From CAYQTO01 sp964420455 (GTDB lineage: Bacteria; Sumerlaeota; Sumerlaeia; SLMS01): 27,795 nucleotides of DNA. The notes under the pieces were generated by a model that saw only the letters and a program-made list of their open reading frames with translations, did no database searches and was not told the origin of the DNA. This document shows positions 1-7,519 of the stretch, one piece after another. The position numbers were made by a program, and so were the translations under genes. The stretch spans positions 1 to 27,795 of the forward strand of contig CAYQTO010000027.1 in the NCBI GenBank assembly GCA_964420455.1. The letters are read 5' to 3'. The number at the start of each line of letters is the position of its first letter. The stretch's first letter is position 1.

Positions 1-1
1 C

Positions 2-850
2 GTGTCGGAAATGCTCGCCCGCGACAGCGTCCGCAACCGCCTCGAATCCGAGTCCGGCCTCAGCTTCACCGAGTTCGCCTACATGCTCCTTCAGGCCAAC
101 GACTTCCGCCACCTCCACGCGACCCATGGCTGCCGGGTCCAGTCCGGCGGCAGCGACCAGTGGGGCAACATTGTCTCGGGCGTGGACCTCATCCGGCGGA
201 CCACCGGCGAGCAGGCCTTCGGCATGACCACGCCCCTGCTGACCGACAGCCAGGGCCGCAAGATGGGCAAGACCGCCGGCGGCGCGATCTGGCTCAACCC
301 GCAGAAGCTCAGCCCCTACGAGTTCTACCAGTTCTGGGTCCGCCAGGAGGACGACCAGGTCGGAGACCTCCTGCGGAAGGTCACCTTCCTCCCCCTTGAG
401 GACATCGAGGCGATCCTCGCCGACCACGCGAAGGATCTCGGCGCACGCCGCGCCCAGACCGCCCTCGCCCACGCGGTGACCTCTCTTGTCCACGGAAAGG
501 AGGAGGCCGACCGTGCCCGTGACTCCGCCGCCGCCCTCTTTGGTGGCGCCCTCGAAAACCAGTCCGACGCAGACCTCGAGCGCCTCTTCGGCGATGTGCC
601 CTCCGTCGAACTCCCCCGCGCCGATCTCGAGGCGCGCCTCCCCGCACCCGACCTCCTTGTCCGCTCCGGCCTCGCCCAGAGCAAGGGCGACGCAAAGCGC
701 CTCCTCAAGCAGGGGGGCGTCTACCTCAACAACGGCCGGGACCCCGTCTCGCCGGACCAGCGGGACTTCGGCCCCGAGCACCTCGCCAGCGAGAACCTCC
801 TCCTCCTCCGCGCCGGCAAGAAGAACTACCGGCTTGTCCGCTTTCACTAG
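2..850 (+). CDS. tyrS: tyrosyl-tRNA synthetase, 3' part (5' end outside window)
   Basis: Charges tRNA-Tyr with tyrosine in the cytoplasm. The visible 282 residues are the second half of the Rossmann catalytic domain, the anticodon-binding helices and the C-terminal S4 domain. The tyrosine-site motif QSGGSDQWGNI lies at residues 47-57. The class I KMSKS signature appears as KMGKT at 87-91, followed by AGGAIWLNP; this resembles the KFGKT form of the E. coli-type enzyme. An S4 RNA-binding domain runs from about 215 to 280 (LVRSGLAQSKGDAKRLL). Full enzymes are about 400-430 residues, so roughly a third is missing, including the HIGH motif; the GTG at position 2 is probably an internal Val codon. 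The PfkB kinase starts 21 nt downstream on the same strand, so the two may be co-transcribed. Function is secure. Confidence 0.95.
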   Translation: MSEMLARDSVRNRLESESGLSFTEFAYMLLQANDFRHLHATHGCRVQSGGSDQWGNIVSGVDLIRRTTGEQAFGMTTPLLTDSQGRKMGKTAGGAIWLNPQKLSPYEFYQFWVRQEDDQVGDLLRKVTFLPLEDIEAILADHAKDLGARRAQTALAHAVTSLVHGKEEADRARDSAAALFGGALENQSDADLERLFGDVPSVELPRADLEARLPAPDLLVRSGLAQSKGDAKRLLKQGGVYLNNGRDPVSPDQRDFGPEHLASENLLLLRAGKKNYRLVRFH

Positions 851-871
851 ATCCCACCGCGAGGCCTCCCC

Positions 872-1804
872 GTGGTCGTTGCCGTCACCCTCAATCCCGC
901 GATCGACCTGACCCTCCAGGTGCCGGGCTGGCGCGAGGGCGACGTCAACCGGGCCTGCGCCGCCAGCAAGACCATCGGTGGCAAGGGGATCAACGTCTCG
1001 CGGCTGCTCCGCAGGCTCGGCGCCCCGACGACTTCGCTCACCGTCGTCGGATCCGACTCCGTCCAGGAATTCCAGCGCCTCGCCCGTGGCATCGGCTTTC
1101 CCATCGTTTACATCACCGTTCCCGGCGAGACCCGCACCAACGTCCACGTGGTGGACCCGGAAAGCCACCGGCTCCTTAAGGTCAACCAATCCGGCGAACC
1201 CATCACCGGCCAGCAGCTCGACCACCTCATGCGCCTCTTCCGCCAGCAGGTCCGCTCCGCCCGCTATGTGGTGGTCGCCGGCAGCCTCCCCCCAGGCACC
1301 CCCACCGACACCTACGCGCGGCTCACCGCCATGGCCCACGAGTCCGGCGCCCGCGTCATCCTCGACGCCGAGGGCGAGGCCCTCATGACCGCGCTCGCGG
1401 AGAAGCCCTTTCTCGTGAAGCCCAACCGGTTCGAGCTCGAGAAAAGCCTCGGCCTGCGGCTCGACACTCCCGGAGCGATCCTCGAGGGCGCACGGAGCCT
1501 CGTGGACCTCGGGGCCAACCATGCGGTCATCACCGACGGGGGGGCGCCGGCGGTCTGCCTGCTCGGTGGCAAGGCCTACCAAATTGATCCGCTGGAGATT
1601 ATTGTGCGGGGGGCGACGGGGGCCGGCGACTCGTTTTCGGCCGGCCTCGTTGCTGCATTTATGGGCGGAATGCCCCTCCTTGATTCGGTCCGCCAGGGCA
1701 TCGCCGCGGCCGCTGCCACCTGCGCCCAACCCGAAGGGGAACTCGCCTCCGTTGAGGCCATCACGGACCTCCTCCCCCAAGTCACATTGAAGCAACTCAA
1801 GTAA
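872..1804 (+). CDS. PfkB-family hexose-phosphate kinase, 1-phosphofructokinase-like
   Basis: A cytoplasmic ribokinase-fold sugar kinase. The N-terminal block VVAVTLNPAIDLT and the GGKGIN motif at residues 37-42 are typical of the 1-phosphofructokinase/tagatose-6-phosphate kinase branch (FruK, LacC, PfkB), which phosphorylates fructose-1-phosphate or a related sugar phosphate with ATP. The ATP-site signature GATGAGDSFSAG lies at 247-258, with D253 as the expected catalytic base. At 310 residues it has normal family length. The start is GTG at 872, chosen because the conserved beta strand begins immediately after it. It follows tyrS by 21 nt. No fru PTS or transporter genes lie beside it, so the substrate (fructose-1-P, fructose-6-P or tagatose-6-P) cannot be decided from context. 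Confidence 0.85.
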   Translation: MVVAVTLNPAIDLTLQVPGWREGDVNRACAASKTIGGKGINVSRLLRRLGAPTTSLTVVGSDSVQEFQRLARGIGFPIVYITVPGETRTNVHVVDPESHRLLKVNQSGEPITGQQLDHLMRLFRQQVRSARYVVVAGSLPPGTPTDTYARLTAMAHESGARVILDAEGEALMTALAEKPFLVKPNRFELEKSLGLRLDTPGAILEGARSLVDLGANHAVITDGGAPAVCLLGGKAYQIDPLEIIVRGATGAGDSFSAGLVAAFMGGMPLLDSVRQGIAAAAATCAQPEGELASVEAITDLLPQVTLKQLK

Positions 1805-1827
1805 TCCGGTTTGGTTTCATCAACAAG

Positions 1828-1901
1828 TTGACCGAATTAGAGCCGACCTGTAACGAATCACTACAGATGCTGCCATCGCGGAATGGCGATGTTATGCATA
1901 A
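1828..1901 (+). promoter_or_regulatory. candidate promoter and small dyads before the 127-aa orphan gene
   Basis: The 161-nt gap after the PfkB gene is clearly more AT-rich than its surroundings. It contains TTGACC (1828-1833) and, 17 nt on, TAACGA (1851-1856), a weak match to a -10 box. Further on are a 6-bp inverted repeat CATCGC/GCGATG (1874-1879 and 1886-1891) and an adjacent perfect palindrome TTATGCATAA (1892-1901). These could serve transcription of the gene at 1966, but the -10 match is poor and no regulator is implied. Confidence 0.22.
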
Positions 1902-1965
1902 ACTTTTCGGGCCCAGCTATTGCCTTCTACCGCGCCACCAACCCAACCCCACCAGAAACGAAACC

Positions 1966-2349
1966 ATGCCGAGGAAACCGGATTCGAGCGTCTTTCAGCT
2001 TCCCCCCGAATTCATCGAACGACACGCCTCGCCGGACTCACAGGACGAAATCCTCTCGGCCTGTCTGGGCCGAATTCGACGGCTCGTCGCGCATGCTTTT
2101 CCCCATGTGGAAGTTCGCATGATGGGCATGGACGCGGGGGGGCGGATTGACCTCCTGGCCCACTGCCACGGGTTCACGCTCGGTCGCAGCTTTGTCTTCT
2201 ACGAAGAATGCGTGAAGGCTTACGAAGCGGACCCGGCAAACTGCAGCCCGATTGATGAGGCGATCATGAGCTGGGTCGCGATCATGGCGATGCGCCGTGG
2301 CGAATTGAAGCGATACTTGAAGAAGAACAATATCGAGCTGGGGGCGTGA
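1966..2349 (+). CDS. small conserved-looking protein of unknown function, 127 aa
   Basis: I do not recognise this protein. The frame stays open upstream to a TTG at 1828, but ATG 1966 (MPRKPDSS) is preferred because the upstream part is AT-rich, of unusual composition and holds promoter-like elements. The product is soluble, with no signal peptide or membrane segment. Helical segments alternate with a short strand-rich centre (PHVEVRMMGMDAGGRIDLLAHCHG, split around residue 55) and a basic C-terminal helix ending RRGELKRYLKKNN. The mix of acidic and basic helices would suit a small partner-binding or nucleic-acid-associated protein, but that is a guess. It is convergent with ruvA, whose stop codon is about 10 nt away. 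That it is a real gene is supported by GC-rich third positions after 1966. Confidence 0.6.
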   Translation: MPRKPDSSVFQLPPEFIERHASPDSQDEILSACLGRIRRLVAHAFPHVEVRMMGMDAGGRIDLLAHCHGFTLGRSFVFYEECVKAYEADPANCSPIDEAIMSWVAIMAMRRGELKRYLKKNNIELGA

Positions 2350-2359
2350 CGGCGACCTC

Positions 2360-2971
2360 CTAGCGGTGGCGCAGACCGGCGCGCACGAGATCCTCCGTGG
2401 CGGCCCCGTCGCCCAGTTCCTTGACGGCCTCGCTGATGGCCTTCTCCGCGACGGCAGGCCGGCACCCGAGCACGATCAGCGCCTCGACCGCCTCTCGGAC
2501 GGGCCCCTCTGCGGGGAGAGCGGTTCCGCCCAAACCGTCGCGCCTGCCAACCCCCACATACGGCACCATCTTCTCCCGCAGTTCCACCACGAGCCGCTCG
2601 GCGGTCTTCTTGCCGATTCCCTTGATACGCCCGAGGTAGCCCACGTCGTTCTGGACGATGGCCTGGGCAAAGGCCGCCACCTCCACCTGCGACAGGATCA
2701 TGAGCCCCTTGCGCGGGCCGATCCCGCTGATACCAGTGAAAATGGCAAAGCAGTCGCGCTCCTCCTCGGTCGCGAAGCCGAACAGGAGAAACTGGCCGTC
2801 GTTCATGTTGAAGGTCAGGCGGGTCAGCACGCGAACGCGTTCGCCCACGCGGTGCTTCAACGCGCTGGCGGTGGTTGCGGGAACCTCGAGGCGCAGGACG
2901 ACTCCCCCCGCAAGGACGAGCATCTCGTCCTCCTCGATGCGCTCGAGGAGGCCCTCAACGGCGTCGATCAT
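2360..2971 (-). CDS. ruvA: Holliday junction branch migration protein RuvA
   Basis: RuvA binds four-way Holliday junctions as a tetramer or octamer and loads the RuvB helicase for branch migration in recombinational repair. At 203 aa it has the usual length. The N-terminal OB-fold runs about 1-65 and contains TFNMNDGQFLLFGF. Two helix-hairpin-helix motifs follow: GISGIGPRKG (80-89) and IKGIGKKTAERLVVEL (116-131). A short acidic linker leads to the three-helix RuvB-binding domain (about 155-203, EAVEALIVLGC). Its ATG overlaps the stop of the upstream 80-aa membrane protein by 4 nt (ATGA), so translation is probably coupled. It is the last gene of the five-gene minus-strand operon; no ruvB or ruvC lies next to it. 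Confidence 0.97.
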   Translation of the reverse strand: MIDAVEGLLERIEEDEMLVLAGGVVLRLEVPATTASALKHRVGERVRVLTRLTFNMNDGQFLLFGFATEEERDCFAIFTGISGIGPRKGLMILSQVEVAAFAQAIVQNDVGYLGRIKGIGKKTAERLVVELREKMVPYVGVGRRDGLGGTALPAEGPVREAVEALIVLGCRPAVAEKAISEAVKELGDGAATEDLVRAGLRHR

Positions 2972-3210
2972 CGGTGGCTGGGCGCGTGCCCCTCTTCCGC
3001 ATCGAAGGGGATTTCCGCATAGCCGGTCTTCATCAGGGTTTTGCCGACAAAGATGAGGACCCAGCTGGCGGCTGCGAGAGCGAGGAGCCAGACGGCCGGC
3101 GTGCGAAGATAGACGATGATCCCAACAAGGACCACCCAGGCGGCGAAGCCCCCGGCGGCGAGCGCTACGCCGAGGCGGCGGCGCTTTTCCATTCGTTCAG
3201 ATTCGTTCAT
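2968..3210 (-). CDS. small two-helix inner-membrane protein, 80 aa
   Basis: Function unknown. The frame is open further upstream, but ATG 3210 (MNESERMEKRRR) is the plausible start: residues before it are Cys/Arg/Pro-rich and overlap the deformylase gene. The protein has a short charged cytoplasmic N-terminus, two hydrophobic helices (about 13-30 and 33-52) separated by a tight turn around RTPA, and a short acidic/His tail. That layout suits a small integral membrane protein with both ends in the cytoplasm. It sits between def (34 nt upstream) and ruvA (4-nt overlap), so it is clearly in the operon. No conserved motif links it to either neighbour's function. Confidence 0.7.
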   Translation of the reverse strand: MNESERMEKRRRLGVALAAGGFAAWVVLVGIIVYLRTPAVWLLALAAASWVLIFVGKTLMKTGYAEIPFDAEEGHAPSHR

Positions 3211-3244
3211 GGCAAGGACTCCTGATCCTGGGATTTGCGGCAAC

Positions 3245-3835
3245 TCAGGGCGAGGGGGCCGGCGAAGGAAGGGGTGCTTCCTCCCGGGCCCGGCGCTTGA
3301 GCCGGTTGAGCGCGCCCGCCAGCCCACGGCGAACATCTTCCGGCAATCGGTCGATGAACAACACACCGTCAAGATGATCCAGCTCGTGCTGGATCACACG
3401 GGCGGCGAGCCCATCAAACGCCTCCTCGTGCTCCTGCCAGTCGAGATCCCGATAGCGCAGTCGGATGCGCTTGGGGCGATAGACGTCGGCCTCGACTTCC
3501 GGGATCGACAGGCACCCTTCGTTACCTTCCTCGTCCTCCTCGCTGGCCGAAAGGATGACGGGGTTAAGGAAGATGCGAAAGTGACGCCGGGCGGGGTCCT
3601 TGGGTCGTTTTCCGCCGCGGCGGGGCCCATCGCTCTGTTCCCAGTCCGCCACGAAGACGCGGCGCACCTCGCCGACCTGGTTGGCGGCCAGACCGATACC
3701 ATTCGCGGCATACATGGTCTCGCGCATGTCCTCAAGCAGCTGGTGGAATTCTTCCGTCAGGTCCTCCGGCGTGACTTCGCGGGCGCGTTCACGGAGGATG
3801 GGATCGCCATAAATGCGGATTTCGAGGGGTGCCAT
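3245..3835 (-). CDS. def: peptide deformylase
   Basis: Removes the N-formyl group from nascent proteins, using a ferrous ion or zinc at the active site. All three family motifs are present: GIGLAANQ (46-53), EGCLS (106-110, metal ligand C108) and HELDH (150-154, metal ligands H150 and H154 with catalytic E151). At 196 aa it is slightly longer than typical because of an Arg/Gly-rich insert at about 70-85 (GPRRGGKRPKD) and a Pro-rich tail ending SPAPSP. The ATG at 3835 (MAPLEIRIYGDP) matches the usual start; the open frame continues upstream only as antisense to the sigma-54 activator. It begins 50 nt after that activator gene. Def usually neighbours fmt or priA; here it sits with ruvA and carbohydrate genes. 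Confidence 0.96.
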   Translation of the reverse strand: MAPLEIRIYGDPILRERAREVTPEDLTEEFHQLLEDMRETMYAANGIGLAANQVGEVRRVFVADWEQSDGPRRGGKRPKDPARRHFRIFLNPVILSASEEDEEGNEGCLSIPEVEADVYRPKRIRLRYRDLDWQEHEEAFDGLAARVIQHELDHLDGVLFIDRLPEDVRRGLAGALNRLKRRAREEAPLPSPAPSP

Positions 3836-3885
3836 CGCTTCATGCTCTCGGGTTCGTTGGTGGCCGGAATCGGGGCGGGCCCCGG

Positions 3886-5715
3886 TCAGCCCTTGTCGTG
3901 GCCGCGGGACTTCAATTTGCGCCACAGCGTCGACGGATTGATGCCGAGCAATTTGGCGGCCTTGCGCTGATTGTGACCGCACCGTCGCAGCACCGCCATG
4001 ATGTGCCTTTGCTCGAGCTCTGCAAGGCTGATGTCGGGGGGGTAGGCAACGGGGTCGTCGGGCGCGTCCTCCCGGGATTTTCCCGCTTCGCGCCGCAGCC
4101 GCGCCATGCCCTCGAGGAAGACGCTGGACTGGCTGCCCATGACCGCGGCGCGCTGGACCAGGTTCTCCAGTTCGCGAACGTTTCCTGGCCAATCGTGCTC
4201 CTTCAGGAGCTCCAGATCGTCCTCGCCGAAGGGGGCTGCCTTGCTCAGGGGGCGGGCGTACTTGTGGAGGAAGTAATCGACCAGGAGGGGGATGTCCTCG
4301 CGCCGTTCCCGCAGCGGCGGCACCTCGATCGGAACAACATTGAGGGCGTAGAAGAGATCCTCGCGAAGGGCGCCGTGGGCGATGGAGTCCTTGGGCGGAC
4401 GGGTGGTTGCCGCGATGAGGCGTATGTCCAGGGGCACGACGCGCGATCCGCCCATGGGCTCGAAGGACTGGTCGCGGAGCACCCGCAGGAGCCGCCCCTG
4501 GAGCCGCGGGCTGAGCGCCGTCACCTCGTCGAGGAACACGGTGCCCCCTGCGGCGGACTCGAGAACGCCCGCGCGTGCGGTCCGCGCCCCCGTGAACGCC
4601 CCCTTCTCGTGGCCGAACAGCTCGCTTTCGAGAAGCACCTCGGGGATCGCGCCGCAAGTCACCACGCTGAACGCCGCGTCCGCCCGGCTTGAATTCACCG
4701 CGATCGTCTCGGCGAGCAGTTCCTTGCCGCTGCCCGCTTCGCCAACCAGCAGCACCGGAGCGTCGCTCGCCGCGGCCACCCGGGCGTGGCGCATCACCCG
4801 CAGCATCGCCTGGCTCCGGCCGATGATTACCGGACCGCCGATGGCGATGTCCTCGGCCCCCGCCAGTTGGAAGATCGGCTGCGCGTCCTCGTGCCGGTCC
4901 GTGAACCGCATCAGGGTGCCCGGCGCCCGCTCGCGTTCGAGGATGCCCTCCCTCTCGTAGATATAGTTCAGGTTGGAAACGGCGGTGGGATCGCCGGGCC
5001 TCTGCTGGAGGGCGCGGGCGAGATGGCCGATCGCCTCCTGGAGCATTCCGTTGCGATAGCAGGCGATGCCCAAGGCGTTGAGGGCCTCGAGGCGCTCCTC
5101 CTCGACGGTGCTTTGGCGCAGAAGCTCGTCAAGGTGGGCGATGGCTTCGAGAAAATGGTCGTTGGCGAGGGCGATGTCGGCGAGGTGGCGGCGTGGGGCG
5201 ACGGCGGCGGGGTCGTGCTCGAGGGCGCGACGGAAGTTGGCGACCGCCCCGGCTCCATCCCCCTCGCCGCGGGCCGCCAGGCCGAGGTACAGGCAGACCT
5301 CGCCGAGAAAGGCGGCCGTGTTGGAAAAGAGGAGCCCGAGGTAGAAACGGCCGGGAAGGATTTCCGGAGGGGCGGCCCGGAGGGGGTTGAGGAGGTGGCG
5401 CGCGGCGGCGAAGTCGCCGAGGCGGACGGCGAGCCGGGCGAGGTTATAGGCCGCATCGGGGGGTGGAGGGCCCACCGCCGCATCCACCGCCCGGAGGTAG
5501 AATTCACGCGCGCGCCCGCCTTCACCTTCGTGAAAGTAGCAATGGCCGCAGGCGGCAAGGATCGGCGGGGCCTCCCCCACCGACGCAAGGAGCGCCTGAA
5601 ACCTTCGCCGGGCCCCCACGTAGTCCTCGGCAAGGAACGCCCGCACCCCCTCCGCATGATTGTGGTCACCAACCGCGGGCAACCCCGGTTCCGGCGGCTG
5701 ATCGGGGTGCGCCAT
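3886..5715 (-). CDS. TPR-domain sigma-54-dependent transcriptional activator
   Basis: A 609-aa AAA+ enhancer-binding protein that would remodel sigma-54 RNA polymerase. The N-terminal 260 residues are a TPR-like helical array (for example ALNALGIACYRNGMLQEAIGHL at 211-232, split here from its continuation) instead of the usual receiver, GAF or PAS sensor. The AAA+ domain has Walker A GEAGSGKE (325-332), the sigma-54 contact loop GAFTGA (372-377), Walker B GGTVFLDE (390-397), arginine-finger region LREDLFYAL and WPGNVRELENL. A Fis-type helix-turn-helix ends the protein (NQRKAAKLLGINPSTLWRKL). All catalytic elements look intact. ATG 5715 lies 10 nt after the GH57 stop, and an upstream extension would overlap that gene. 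TPR sensing suggests control by a protein or peptide partner (inference). It shares the operon with GH57, def and ruvA; its targets are unknown. Confidence 0.93.
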   Translation of the reverse strand: MAHPDQPPEPGLPAVGDHNHAEGVRAFLAEDYVGARRRFQALLASVGEAPPILAACGHCYFHEGEGGRAREFYLRAVDAAVGPPPPDAAYNLARLAVRLGDFAAARHLLNPLRAAPPEILPGRFYLGLLFSNTAAFLGEVCLYLGLAARGEGDGAGAVANFRRALEHDPAAVAPRRHLADIALANDHFLEAIAHLDELLRQSTVEEERLEALNALGIACYRNGMLQEAIGHLARALQQRPGDPTAVSNLNYIYEREGILERERAPGTLMRFTDRHEDAQPIFQLAGAEDIAIGGPVIIGRSQAMLRVMRHARVAAASDAPVLLVGEAGSGKELLAETIAVNSSRADAAFSVVTCGAIPEVLLESELFGHEKGAFTGARTARAGVLESAAGGTVFLDEVTALSPRLQGRLLRVLRDQSFEPMGGSRVVPLDIRLIAATTRPPKDSIAHGALREDLFYALNVVPIEVPPLRERREDIPLLVDYFLHKYARPLSKAAPFGEDDLELLKEHDWPGNVRELENLVQRAAVMGSQSSVFLEGMARLRREAGKSREDAPDDPVAYPPDISLAELEQRHIMAVLRRCGHNQRKAAKLLGINPSTLWRKLKSRGHDKG

Positions 5716-5725
5716 GGGCCCCTCC

Positions 5726-7342
5726 CTAGGCGAAGACCCGGTAGTCAATCTCCGGAAAGAGCCGGCTCTTCTGTTCGAGCGCCGCCAGTACCTCATCGTC
5801 GACGGTTCCAGCCGCCAGGGAATCGTGCAAGGCGTTGAAATTGGCGAGATGGGTCCTGGTGCGGCGAATGGCGTATTCGACGGTGGTGTTGGTCTTCATG
5901 ATGAAGGCCCAGTCGCTGGCCTGGGCGAGGAGGAGTTCCCGGGCGGCCTGCTGGAGGGCGCGTCGCTTGGGCGGCGAGGGGCGCTTGTGGGCCCGGGCGA
6001 GTTCGCCCATGCGCTCCGACGCCGCGTGCAGGTGCGGGTAGATCCAGTCGTTGCTTTCGTCCAGCCACACCTCGTTGTAGCCGCGGTTTCCCCAAGAGCT
6101 TTCCCCCGGCGTGGCGACCTGGTTCTTGGGGAAGTGGTCCAGGTACTCCGACGGGGTGATGAGCGCGATGTCGTCCTGGTCGTGATGGAGCTTGCGGAGG
6201 AGCGACTCGAGGAAGAGGGGGCCCTCAAACCACCAGTGGCCAAAGAGCTCGGCGTCGTAGGGGGAGCAGATGAGCGCGGGGCGGTCCATGAGCGAGGAAA
6301 GGTGAAGGACCTGCTGCTGGCGGTTGAAAAGAAAATTGCCCGCGTGTTCGTAGGCGGCGGAAAGGGCCAGGGCGGGGTCGTAGGGCTCCTTCTCGTGGAG
6401 GTCGACGCCCTTGCCGGAAATGCGGTGGTACTTGAGCCCGGTGGAGGTGCGGAGGCCGGACTCGTGGATATACGGGCGTATATACTCATAGTCGAGGTCG
6501 TAGCCGATGTCGCGATAGAATTCGCGATAGCGGGGGTCGCCGGGGTAGCCGTCCTGGGCGGACCAGACGGAGCGGGAGGATTCAATGTCGCGGCCGAAGG
6601 CGGCGACGCCGGAGGGGCAGAAGAGAGGAGCGAAGACGCCGTAGGCGGGGCGTTGGTCCGCGAAGAGGACCCCGTGGGAATCGAGGAAGAAGTAGCGGAT
6701 GCCAGCCTCGCGGACGTGCTCGTCGAGGCCGGGGTAGTAGCCACATTCGGGAAGCCAGATGCCGCGGGGGGAACGGCGGAAGTGGCGCTCGTACTCGTTG
6801 CGGCCGACCTCGAGCTGGGCGCGGACGGCCGCCGGCACCTCCCGCAGGAGCGGCAGAAAGGCATGGGTCGCAGCGCAGGTGAGGACCTCGAGGAGGCCCC
6901 GGTCCTGAAACGCACGAAACTGGGCGATCAGGTCCCCGCCGTAGCCCTCCCAGGCAGCGCGGCAATCGTCGAGCCGGTTGGCGTACATCAGCGCCGTGGC
7001 CTGGAATTCGGGCATCGTACGGGTCCGCTCCACTTCCTTGGCGGCGAGCTCCCGCAGGCCCTTCAGATGGCGCCCGTAGCGCTCGCGCAACAGCCCGTCT
7101 TCCAGCATGGCGCACAACGAGGGGGTGAGGACCATCGTCAGGCGAAATGAAACCCCGTCGGCCTCCAGCCGCTCCATCATCCTCAGCAGCGGGATATACG
7201 TCTCCGTGATGGCCTCAAAAAGCCAGTTCTCCTCGAGGCAATCCTCGTACTCGGGATGTCTGACGTAGGGAAGGTGGGCGTGGAGGATCGGGCAAAAATA
7301 GCCCTTGGGGTGGACGGTGGTCGCGGGCTTGGCTCGGGGCAT
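5726..7342 (-). CDS. GH57-family 1,4-alpha-glucan branching enzyme (DUF1957 type)
   Basis: A cytoplasmic retaining glycoside hydrolase-family enzyme that forms alpha-1,6 branches in glycogen-like glucans. It opens with the GH57 motif HAHLPYVRHP (21-30). The nucleophile is expected to be E199 in IWLPECGYYPG, and the acid/base D363 in SPYDAELFGHWWFEG. The C-terminal helical DUF1957 region extends to residue 538 (SSWGNRGYNEVWLDESN), which separates branching enzymes from GH57 amylases. Length is normal. ATG 7342 is chosen because AAGGAGG lies 12 nt upstream; an alternative ATG at 7399 adds 19 basic residues with no function evident. It is the first gene of the minus-strand operon and is divergent from the pseudokinase gene. 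No glgA, glgC or glgP is nearby. Confidence 0.93.
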   Translation of the reverse strand: MPRAKPATTVHPKGYFCPILHAHLPYVRHPEYEDCLEENWLFEAITETYIPLLRMMERLEADGVSFRLTMVLTPSLCAMLEDGLLRERYGRHLKGLRELAAKEVERTRTMPEFQATALMYANRLDDCRAAWEGYGGDLIAQFRAFQDRGLLEVLTCAATHAFLPLLREVPAAVRAQLEVGRNEYERHFRRSPRGIWLPECGYYPGLDEHVREAGIRYFFLDSHGVLFADQRPAYGVFAPLFCPSGVAAFGRDIESSRSVWSAQDGYPGDPRYREFYRDIGYDLDYEYIRPYIHESGLRTSTGLKYHRISGKGVDLHEKEPYDPALALSAAYEHAGNFLFNRQQQVLHLSSLMDRPALICSPYDAELFGHWWFEGPLFLESLLRKLHHDQDDIALITPSEYLDHFPKNQVATPGESSWGNRGYNEVWLDESNDWIYPHLHAASERMGELARAHKRPSPPKRRALQQAARELLLAQASDWAFIMKTNTTVEYAIRRTRTHLANFNALHDSLAAGTVDDEVLAALEQKSRLFPEIDYRVFA

Positions 7343-7519
7343 GGGCTGTGGCGGCCTCCTTGTGGGTCTTTCCTCTCGCCAGAGGGTCGAAATCGGCAAG
7401 CCCTATGTCCGCCAAGGACAAGCCCTCGTATCAATTGACCACCCCGGGCGTGAAAGAGACACTGCTGGTCCGGTAAAAAGTCCTGCCGCCAGGCACCTCC
7501 TTGACGAGGCTTCCCCTTC

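Noticed and set aside
1828..1965. N-terminal extension of the 127-aa orphan from a TTG start
   Set aside because: The extension is AT-rich with atypical residues and overlaps promoter-like elements; ATG 1966 is more credible.
5714..7150. 478-aa plus-strand open frame opposite the GH57 gene
   Set aside because: Gly/Val/Ala/Glu-rich shadow of an enzyme with all catalytic motifs on the other strand.
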